Assembly (NCBI GenBank): GCA_903874575.1
Contig: CAIQSZ010000292.1
Coordinates: 1 to 5,068, forward strand
Source: an uncultured Elusimicrobia bacterium
Lineage (GTDB): Bacteria; Elusimicrobiota; Elusimicrobia; UBA1565; UBA9628
DNA: 5,068 bases
Reading direction: 5' to 3'
Below the pieces are notes generated by a model. The model made no database searches, was not told the origin of the DNA, and saw only the letters and a list, made by a program, of their open reading frames with translations. Numbering within the stretch: position 1 is the first letter of the stretch; every line of letters begins with the position of its first letter. A program made the translations under genes and the position numbers. Shown piece by piece: positions 1 to 4,110 of this stretch.

Positions 1-40
1 CGGCTATTTCCTTGCCCAGCTTCTCGAAATCGTACTCCAT
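1..40 (-). CDS. 5' end of a divergent protein-coding gene (partial, unknown product)
   Basis: Reading the minus strand from the ATG at 40-38 gives MEYDFEKLGKEIA, after which the gene leaves the window; only 13 codons are visible. The support is positional. A perfect TATAAT lies at 52-47, six bases upstream of the ATG, where a -10 box would put transcription start at or next to the start codon. The peptide is a charged, helix-like N-terminus with no signal peptide, so a cytoplasmic product is likely. It is divergent from the lipoprotein gene, with 33 bp between the two preferred start codons. No Shine-Dalgarno sequence is present. Function cannot be inferred from so few residues. The other minus-strand reading across this stretch ends in a stop here and looks like a shadow. 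Confidence 0.55.
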   Translation of the reverse strand, partial: MEYDFEKLGKEIA

Positions 41-66
41 GACCGGATTATAGAAAATCGTATGAT
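39..66 (+). promoter_or_regulatory. Candidate promoter of the lipoprotein-PilZ operon (ATGACC-16-TATGAT)
   Basis: On the plus strand ATGACC (39-44, four of six matches to TTGACA) is followed by a 16-base spacer and TATGAT (61-66, five of six matches to TATAAT). Seven bases later is the ATG at 74, so the mRNA would start at or very near this codon. The -10 hexamer covers the alternative ATG at 62, which argues against that start. An AGG at 67-69 is only four bases before the ATG and is a poor ribosome-binding site. The elements overlap the 5' end and promoter of the divergent minus-strand gene, so the two promoters could compete or share a regulator. Confidence 0.45.
47..52 (-). promoter_or_regulatory. 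-10 element (TATAAT) of the divergent minus-strand gene, probably leaderless
   Basis: The minus strand reads TATAAT at 52-47, a perfect -10 hexamer, followed by six bases and then ATG at 40. Transcription would normally begin about 6-8 bases after the hexamer, which falls on the start codon. No good -35 hexamer is seen at the expected spacing around 75-70 (ATCGCG). The distance fits the -10-like TA-rich signal placed just before start codons of leaderless genes in many bacteria. Confidence 0.5.
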
Positions 67-73
67 AGGCGCG

Positions 74-1240
74 ATGCGAGTCTCAGTCTTTGTCGCGACT
101 TGGTCGTTCCTCCTGGCCGGTTGCGCGACGGTCCGGCCTGCCATAGAGCCGACGCACGTCGACCACGGCATGCTCGTCGTGCATGCGAACGTGCGGGGCG
201 CGATCTTGCCGTTCACATCGGACGAACCCGACCAGGGAGTCATCGAGCAGATCGACGCCGAGGGTGTTCCCGTTCCCGGGAGGATCGCGGTCACGCGCGT
301 CTCCCGCGGCGGTTCGCTGTTTTTTTTGGACATGCCGCCGGGACGTTACGCGTTGTCCAAGCTTTCGTTTCACGCGCGTCTGGTCCGCTATGAGATAGAG
401 TTGTCCTCCGCGGTGATGCGGCGTCAGACTGTGGAGCTGCGGGCCGGAAAGGCCGTATTCGCGGGGGACCTGGTTTTGAACGGGCGCTTTCCGGATTTTG
501 ATGTCGCCGTCGAGAGGTCGTTCGACGTGATGGGCCATTGGTTGACCCCGTTTTTGCGGCGTCCCGTGATCGCGCGCGACGCCGACCTGCGCGCGCACGA
601 GATGGACGCGAAAGCCGAGCGCCGGGTCCTGCTTGCCGCGCGAGAGCCGCTATCCGGCACGCAGTGGCGCGGCATGGTCGACGCGCGGCTGAGAGAGATG
701 GGCGCCGCGCCGTCCGTAGCGACGACCGGTGCCCTGCGCTCGCGCGAGATCCCTCTTAAGGCCGAAAATTCTTTCTCCTGGCGCGACACTCTGAAATGGG
801 GCGAGCCCGCGCGCGCCAAGACGGGTTTGACCTGGCGTCGTCCCGGCGGCGAGGCGCGCGTCGCCGTGTTCTTCACGAGCGCCGCGGCCCGGGGTTTCAT
901 CGGCTATGATGAGGCCGTGCGTCAAATGCGCGCCGCGGGAGACGCGCTGGCCGACCCGTCGGCGCTGTACGAAGTGAGCGTTGGCACGCGCGCGGGTGCG
1001 GCCTCGCGGATGACGAGCCGCGCGTACCCAGAGGGGACCCTGGTCGGCAGCGAGATGAAGGTCTACGTTACGGAGACCGTGCTGATCAAGGACGGCGCAG
1101 GCATGTATACCGCGCGCCTGCGAGCCCCGCGTGAAGAATACGAAAAAGCCTTGCCGCAATTCCGCGAATTTCTCCGTCAACTGGTTCTCGGACAGCCGGT
1201 GCGCGAGCAACCGAAGCCAGAGCTTTTTCTTATGCCATGA
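74..1240 (+). CDS. Predicted outer-membrane lipoprotein with two beta-type domains, unknown function
   Basis: Residues are numbered from the ATG at 62; the preferred start, ATG 74, is residue 5 and gives 388 aa. A short signal peptide ends in the lipobox L-A-G-C, with the acylated Cys at residue 21. The residue after Cys is Ala, not Asp, which by the enterobacterial rule would favour the outer membrane. Residues about 36-150 look like a beta-sandwich of the carboxypeptidase-regulatory or DUF2846 kind: FFLDMPPGRYAL (87-98) is a typical turn-strand motif, followed by VELRAGKAVFAGDLVL. Residues 155-240 are charged and helical. Residues about 255-377 alternate strands and end in an amphipathic helix (YEKALPQFREFLRQL), resembling PsbP/DcrB-like domains. 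Both fold suggestions are inference from pattern. No catalytic motif is visible. The stop overlaps the PilZ gene start (ATGA), so the two are very probably co-translated. It contains a run of eight T at 320-327. Confidence 0.85.
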   Translation: MRVSVFVATWSFLLAGCATVRPAIEPTHVDHGMLVVHANVRGAILPFTSDEPDQGVIEQIDAEGVPVPGRIAVTRVSRGGSLFFLDMPPGRYALSKLSFHARLVRYEIELSSAVMRRQTVELRAGKAVFAGDLVLNGRFPDFDVAVERSFDVMGHWLTPFLRRPVIARDADLRAHEMDAKAERRVLLAAREPLSGTQWRGMVDARLREMGAAPSVATTGALRSREIPLKAENSFSWRDTLKWGEPARAKTGLTWRRPGGEARVAVFFTSAAARGFIGYDEAVRQMRAAGDALADPSALYEVSVGTRAGAASRMTSRAYPEGTLVGSEMKVYVTETVLIKDGAGMYTARLRAPREEYEKALPQFREFLRQLVLGQPVREQPKPELFLMP

Positions 1241-1743
1241 GCGGCCAAGATCGGCGGACCCACGCGCGCATCCTCACCGACTTCGCGCTCGTCCTGTCGA
1301 ACGAACAGGGCGTCGAACTGGATGGACGCGCGCTGGCCCATGACGTGTCGGACAAGGGCTTTAAAGCGGAGACTCAGGCCGAGCTCAAAAACGGCCAGAC
1401 GGTCGGCTTCCGCCTCGTTCTCACCGGCGGGCGCGAGCTGCGCGGTCGCGCCAAGGTGATCTGGGCGCACCGCGAGCAATTCTCCTGGTGGGCGGGCGCG
1501 CGCTTCATTGATCTGCCGTGGAGCGCCAGGCGCCGAATTCGCCGCATGACTACCCCGGAGACGGACTGGGGCGTTATCACCGACAAGGCGATCCTGGCGC
1601 TCGCTTTGATTCTAGGGACCTTGGTGGCCTGGATCGTCTTTTCGAGCCCGCTATGGCGTCATGTACTGGCGGACATCTTCCCGGAGATCGTCGCGGCGGT
1701 GGCGATGGGGATGGCTTTGAGAGTCCTGCTCTCGCGAGACTAG
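1237..1743 (+). CDS. PilZ-domain protein with C-terminal transmembrane hairpin (predicted c-di-GMP receptor)
   Basis: The protein is 168 aa. Residues 1-100 form a PilZ domain. Near the N-terminus R7-T-H-A-R11 matches RxxxR, and D36-V-S-D-K-G41 matches [D/N]xSxxG, the two motifs that bind cyclic di-GMP. Strands follow (QTVGFRLVL, ELRGRAKVIW) with the late conserved WWAGARFIDL (84-93). With both motifs intact, ligand binding is likely. Unusually, two hydrophobic segments follow: about 117-137 (AILALALILGTLVAWIVF) and about 146-165 (IFPEIVAAVAMGMALRVLL). They form a likely membrane hairpin that holds the PilZ domain at the inner face of the cytoplasmic membrane. There is no Shine-Dalgarno sequence, and the ATG overlaps the lipoprotein stop by four bases, so translation is probably coupled. 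The TAG stop lies in a CTAG shared with the stop of the convergent gene. The specific output is unknown. Confidence 0.9.
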   Translation: MSGQDRRTHARILTDFALVLSNEQGVELDGRALAHDVSDKGFKAETQAELKNGQTVGFRLVLTGGRELRGRAKVIWAHREQFSWWAGARFIDLPWSARRRIRRMTTPETDWGVITDKAILALALILGTLVAWIVFSSPLWRHVLADIFPEIVAAVAMGMALRVLLSRD

Positions 1744-2651
1744 AAGCCTTCTCGACAGCGCGGATTCATCGCGTCGCGTAAGAGTAGGCGGGCGCCGGCC
1801 GCGCGTAGAGAGAAGCCCCAACGCTCATGGCCCCATCGGGGTGCGTCCTGAGTGTACGCGAGCAGGAGCGGGTTGCCCTTGCCGCCGGGATCGTATGAAA
1901 CGAAGTGCAGAAGCCCCGTTTCCGCCAGCAGGTCGCCGGGCATCTCCACGCAGGGTCCGATCAGCTTGTTTCCGTCGGCGAGGTACAGGCAGCGGCGGAA
2001 TGAGTTCGAGATCTGCGCCCCGGTGATCAGCACCATAGGCGAGCTCAGTCCGGTCACGGAAACCCTTGCCGCGTAGTCGATCTTCAGCAGAACCTTCTCG
2101 GGTTTTGGGTCGGCCAGGAACGAGGAACGGCCGTCGTCGTCGCTCTTGAAGCGGAACGCGCCGGATTTGGTTTCCGCGATGGTTGCGGCGTTGAGCGCAG
2201 CGCCTAGAGACTGGTACACCGGCTCTCCGACCTCATTAGGCTGGGCCTTGTAGGCGGCATGCGAGCCCTTGAGCGTGAAGCCAACCGGGACCTTGAGGCC
2301 TAGAATGGGGGTGCCGATGTTGCGTCGGGCTCCTTTCAGAACGGCGGCGCGCAGTCGCGCCGGCTTGCGCGCGCGGCAGGCTCCGCCGTAAGCGGCGGAA
2401 GTTCTCGCCACCTCGAATATGTCGGCGCCTTCGCTGCCGATGAGGAGGAAGGTGGAAGAGACTCCGAGGGCCTTCGCGCCTCCGGCGGTCGTCGTCTTGT
2501 CGTAAATCAGCCAGCGGCCGCCGACATCGTAGACCGGGAAGAGGCCTTTTGCGCCGTATGCGTCTTGTGCGCAAGCGCGGTTGATGCTGGCTGCGGCCAG
2601 GAGCAGGGCGGTCAACGTCGCGAGCATCGCGACAGGGTAGCAAATCCTCAA
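1740..2651 (-). CDS. Predicted secreted/periplasmic protein with four cysteines, unknown family
   Basis: As read from TTG at 2651 the protein is 303 aa. Its first codon overlaps the TGA of the upstream Trp-rich gene (TTGA, 2651-2648), which suggests coupled translation. An internal ATG at 2627 (residue 9) is an equally good start and gives a cleaner signal peptide: MLATLTALLLAAASINRACA, with cleavage expected after A-C-A at residue 28. Cys27 is at the -2 position and no lipobox is present, so I call signal peptidase I and not a lipoprotein. The mature part begins QDAYGAKG and is rich in short beta-like stretches (GGRWLIYDK, STFLLIGS, KVLLKIDY, SPMVLITG, NPLLLAYT). It has four Cys (92, 221, 234, 299), enough for two disulfides in an oxidising compartment. 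I recognise no enzyme motif or named family. It is the second gene of a two-gene minus-strand unit. Confidence 0.8.
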   Translation of the reverse strand: MRICYPVAMLATLTALLLAAASINRACAQDAYGAKGLFPVYDVGGRWLIYDKTTTAGGAKALGVSSTFLLIGSEGADIFEVARTSAAYGGACRARKPARLRAAVLKGARRNIGTPILGLKVPVGFTLKGSHAAYKAQPNEVGEPVYQSLGAALNAATIAETKSGAFRFKSDDDGRSSFLADPKPEKVLLKIDYAARVSVTGLSSPMVLITGAQISNSFRRCLYLADGNKLIGPCVEMPGDLLAETGLLHFVSYDPGGKGNPLLLAYTQDAPRWGHERWGFSLRAAGARLLLRDAMNPRCREGF

Positions 2652-4009
2652 GGACCCGGGCGGCTTAGGCGTTCGGGCGCGCGTGGCCGGCGTCGGGCGG
2701 GCATCGCTGCTTCCGGAATGCTTGCCAGTTCCCCTCCCGTTGCGGCGTCGAAAACGACCGCCCCGTGACCGGGCGTGACGACGGCGACCTTGGTCAAGTC
2801 GCGGCTATACACCATCTCGGTGCCCGTTGCGGGATGGAATAGACCTTCGGCGTCCCAATCATGGAACGGCCTCAAAGCCCAGGGCTCTCCATCATGTACG
2901 ACGAACCACACGCCGCCTTCCTTCATCCACCAGAGCCCGTCTCTGCGCAAGAGAGATTTCCCGTCCGCGCTGGCCCACCAGCGGCCGGAGTCATTATAGA
3001 GCCAGGCCCAGGTTCCGTTTTGGGCGACGCCGTGCACGGCGCCTGAATGCCACCGTCGTCCGTCCCAATGAGCGTCGGAGCGGCGATCTCGGCCGAGGCG
3101 CGCGGGATCGATCTCTTCCACCTGCGCCAAGCCTGCGGGGCGCGAGGGGATGGGCGCGTGCGCGGTCGTCAGCGTCTCCATTTCTTTCGGGGGCTGGAGG
3201 GACGGCGGCGGCGGCCTGAGGGCGCGGCGGCCGAGCAGCCCTGACAGCGTCAGCGGGCGGAAGCGGGAAACCTTCTTTTTTCGATTAGCGGCCGTCTCCC
3301 CGGGCCGCTCCCGGCGTCCGCGGCCGCGCAAGCGCGCCGCGGCGAAGAGGGCGGTCTCTCCCGACGGGCTTGCTCGCGCCGCGCCTGCGGATCGGCGCGT
3401 TCCGGCGGCGGGAAGCGCTCGTCCTAACGCCGGAGGGCGCGAGTGCGAGGAGACGGCGCCCTTCCGAACGTCATGGCCGGCCCGCGGCGCCGAGGCTCCG
3501 GAGCGTCGCGCGGCCCAGGCGCCTTCGGGCCGCTCTGGCTTCGAGGCTTCGCGAGCGAACGCGCGGCCCGCGGGATGCTTGGCCGAGAATACGGGTGTGC
3601 CGGAGGACGACGCCGGCCGGGATTGGTTCGCCGGGGTCGCTTCCGTTGAGGTGAAACGAGCCGACGCCGAGGTCGAGGCGCTTGGATTTTTCGGTGCGGG
3701 ACGACGGGTGCGTACTCCCGAAGATGCGGCGGCGTCCCGGCGCAATACGTCGTCGGCACGTACGACTGGCCCGCGGGCGGGCCCGGCGTCCGGCGCGTCA
3801 TGAAGTTCCTCGACAGCGGAGGCGTCCGTAGGCGCGCTGTCGACGCGCGGATCAGGCTCCGGAGTCGATGGGGTCAAAAGACCTGCGCGCAGCCGGGGCA
3901 CGGACCGTGCGGTGAGCGCCGTCAGCACGGCAGCCGTGAAGGCCGCGAGCGCCAGAGCCGCCATATGTCCGTCGCGCGCGCGGTTCATGCGGCGAGGATG
4001 GGCCTGCAT
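2648..4009 (-). CDS. Membrane-anchored protein with long disordered linker and Trp-rich C-terminal domain, novel-looking
   Basis: The protein is 453 aa from ATG 4009; ATG 3988 (residue 8) is an alternative and neither has a clear Shine-Dalgarno sequence. Basic residues 1-14 precede one hydrophobic segment (about 16-33, MAALALAAFTAAVLTALTA), giving an N-in/C-out signal anchor or uncleaved signal. Residues about 36-300 are low-complexity Pro/Ala/Ser/Arg-rich, strongly basic in the second half and almost certainly disordered. Residues 315-385 carry 11 Trp, with two degenerate repeats starting NGTWAWLYNDSGRWW (331) and DGLWWMKEGGVWF (358). A short strand-rich tail, KVAVVTPGHGAVVFDAATGGELASI (407-431), resembles one beta-propeller blade. 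I see no cysteine and no catalytic motif. The minus-strand codons keep a G/C-rich third position throughout, including the linker, which supports coding on this strand. It is first in a two-gene unit with the secreted four-Cys protein, a plausible periplasmic partner. An A AAA AAG motif lies at 3281-3275. Confidence 0.8.
   Translation of the reverse strand: MQAHPRRMNRARDGHMAALALAAFTAAVLTALTARSVPRLRAGLLTPSTPEPDPRVDSAPTDASAVEELHDAPDAGPARGPVVRADDVLRRDAAASSGVRTRRPAPKNPSASTSASARFTSTEATPANQSRPASSSGTPVFSAKHPAGRAFAREASKPERPEGAWAARRSGASAPRAGHDVRKGAVSSHSRPPALGRALPAAGTRRSAGAARASPSGETALFAAARLRGRGRRERPGETAANRKKKVSRFRPLTLSGLLGRRALRPPPPSLQPPKEMETLTTAHAPIPSRPAGLAQVEEIDPARLGRDRRSDAHWDGRRWHSGAVHGVAQNGTWAWLYNDSGRWWASADGKSLLRRDGLWWMKEGGVWFVVHDGEPWALRPFHDWDAEGLFHPATGTEMVYSRDLTKVAVVTPGHGAVVFDAATGGELASIPEAAMPARRRPRAPERLSRPGP
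2855..3067 (-). other. Trp-rich domain segment with two degenerate repeats
   Basis: This covers codons 315-385 of the Trp-rich protein. Trp occurs at 315, 320, 334, 336, 344, 345, 360, 361, 368, 377 and 385, which is 11 of 71 residues. Two units align as [N/D]-G-x-W-x-[W/M], then G-x-W-[W/F], then D-G: the first starts at residue 331 and the second at 358, a period of about 27 residues. A preceding WDGRRW (315-320) may be a partial third unit. The pattern suggests short antiparallel strands with paired aromatics facing one side, as in carbohydrate- or peptidoglycan-binding repeat modules. That reading is inference, because no known repeat family matches by eye. Confidence 0.6.
3110..3904 (-). 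other. Region encoding a long Pro/Ala/Ser/Arg-rich disordered linker
   Basis: This covers codons 36-300 of the Trp-rich protein. There are almost no hydrophobic clusters. The first part is mixed acidic (residues 50-90), the middle is Ser/Thr/Pro/Ala-rich (100-145), and the end is Arg-rich and very basic (165-265, with KKK at 244-246 and a PPPP run at 266-269). About 265 residues of unfolded chain between a membrane anchor and a folded domain could span the periplasm or cell wall. The opposite strand is also open for 217 codons (3150-3803), which is expected in DNA of this composition. Confidence 0.6.
3275..3301 (-). promoter_or_regulatory. Possible -1 ribosomal frameshift site (A AAA AAG with upstream SD-like GGGGAG)
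   Basis: On the minus strand the codons CGA AAA AAG place the heptamer A AAA AAG (3281-3275) in the phase needed for tandem -1 slippage, the same heptamer used in E. coli dnaX. A Shine-Dalgarno-like GGGGAG (3301-3296) lies 14 bases upstream; in dnaX a similar element stimulates slippage from about 10 bases away. No convincing stem-loop is seen at the usual 5-9 bases downstream; a weak AGGGC/GCCCT pairing starts further away. A -1 shift would add 93 codons of Arg/Pro/Ala-rich tail before TAA and remove the Trp-rich domain. Confidence 0.25.
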
Positions 4010-4025
4010 TGCATATCGTAATAAG

Positions 4026-4037
4026 GGCCAAAAGGCC
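4026..4037. repeat. Short hairpin-forming repeat GGCC-AAAA-GGCC
   Basis: GGCC at 4026-4029 and 4034-4037 flank AAAA and can form a four-base-pair stem. It lies 17-28 bases upstream of the Trp-rich gene start, so it would be in that gene's 5' leader if the promoter at 4071-4044 is used. It has no T tract positioned to make it a terminator. Confidence 0.35.
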
Positions 4038-4051
4038 TATATAAATATAGG
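4036..4051. promoter_or_regulatory. 16-bp palindrome, candidate operator
   Basis: CCTATAT (4036-4042) and ATATAGG (4045-4051) are perfect inverted arms around two bases. The palindrome overlaps the inner parts of the 25-bp-period direct repeat and covers the candidate minus-strand -10 (TATATT, 4049-4044). A dimeric regulator bound here would block that promoter. Because the arms are AT-rich, a chance palindrome in AT-rich promoter DNA is possible. Confidence 0.35.
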
Positions 4052-4071
4052 TCTATAAGGCATAATGTCTT
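4044..4071 (-). promoter_or_regulatory. Candidate promoter of the Trp-rich/secreted gene pair (AAGACA-16-TATATT)
   Basis: On the minus strand AAGACA (4071-4066, four of six matches to TTGACA) is 16 bases from TATATT (4049-4044, four of six matches to TATAAT). The start would fall near 4037, giving a leader of about 28 bases that contains the GGCC hairpin. A competing possibility is TACGAT at 4020-4015, only five bases before the ATG at 4009, which would make the mRNA leaderless. I cannot choose between them. Confidence 0.3.
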
Positions 4072-4098
4072 GCATTCGTAACATCCTCAGTCTATACT
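4070..4098 (+). promoter_or_regulatory. Candidate promoter of the coiled-coil gene (TTGCAT-17-TATACT)
   Basis: TTGCAT (4070-4075, with the important TTG conserved) is followed by a 17-base spacer and TATACT (4093-4098, five of six matches). Transcription would start near 4105, leaving a leader of only about six bases before ATG 4111. In that case the AGG at 4101-4103, seven bases before the ATG, would lie upstream of the transcript and could not act as a ribosome-binding site. The remainder of 4010-4110 holds only the repeat, palindrome and minus-strand promoter listed separately. Confidence 0.45.
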
Positions 4099-4110
4099 TC
4101 AGGCGAACCC

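Larger units (their letters stand above)
4024..4064. repeat. Degenerate 16-bp direct repeat with 25-bp period in the divergent intergenic region
   Basis: AGGGCCAAAAGGCCTA (4024-4039) and AGGTCTATAAGGCATA (4049-4064) match at 12 of 16 positions and start 25 bp apart. The conserved core is AGG-C-A-AAGGC-TA. The repeat sits between the divergent starts at 4009 and 4111, where binding sites for a shared regulator would be expected. No regulator gene is visible in the window. Confidence 0.4.

Noticed and set aside
62..73. ATG at 62 as the lipoprotein start
   Set aside because: It lies inside the candidate -10 hexamer (61-66) and would require a separate upstream promoter. The ATG at 74 still gives a complete lipoprotein signal peptide. 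It is not fully excluded.
4..333. 109-codon minus-strand open frame over the divergent start
   Set aside because: It would run antisense through the lipoprotein signal peptide and first domain. The minus-strand frame starting at 40 has a correctly placed TATAAT.
650..1210. 186-codon minus-strand open frame inside the lipoprotein gene
   Set aside because: It is an antisense shadow with Arg/His/Gly-rich composition and no domain pattern. The lipoprotein frame has a signal peptide, lipobox and coupled downstream gene.
1730..1739. TCTCGCGAGA perfect 10-bp palindrome just before the convergent stops, considered as a bidirectional terminator
   Set aside because: The palindrome has no loop, the stem cannot be extended (C at both flanks) and no T tract follows on either strand.
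1785..1806. GC-rich inverted stretch considered as a terminator of the PilZ operon
   Set aside because: It lies in the coding region of the convergent gene, pairs only in short pieces and has no T tract. Such stretches are frequent in DNA of this composition.
3150..3803. 217-codon plus-strand open frame antisense to the Trp-rich gene
   Set aside because: Composition is Arg/Ala/Gly/Pro with no domain, signal or upstream ribosome-binding site. The opposite strand has a coherent anchor-linker-domain protein covering it completely.
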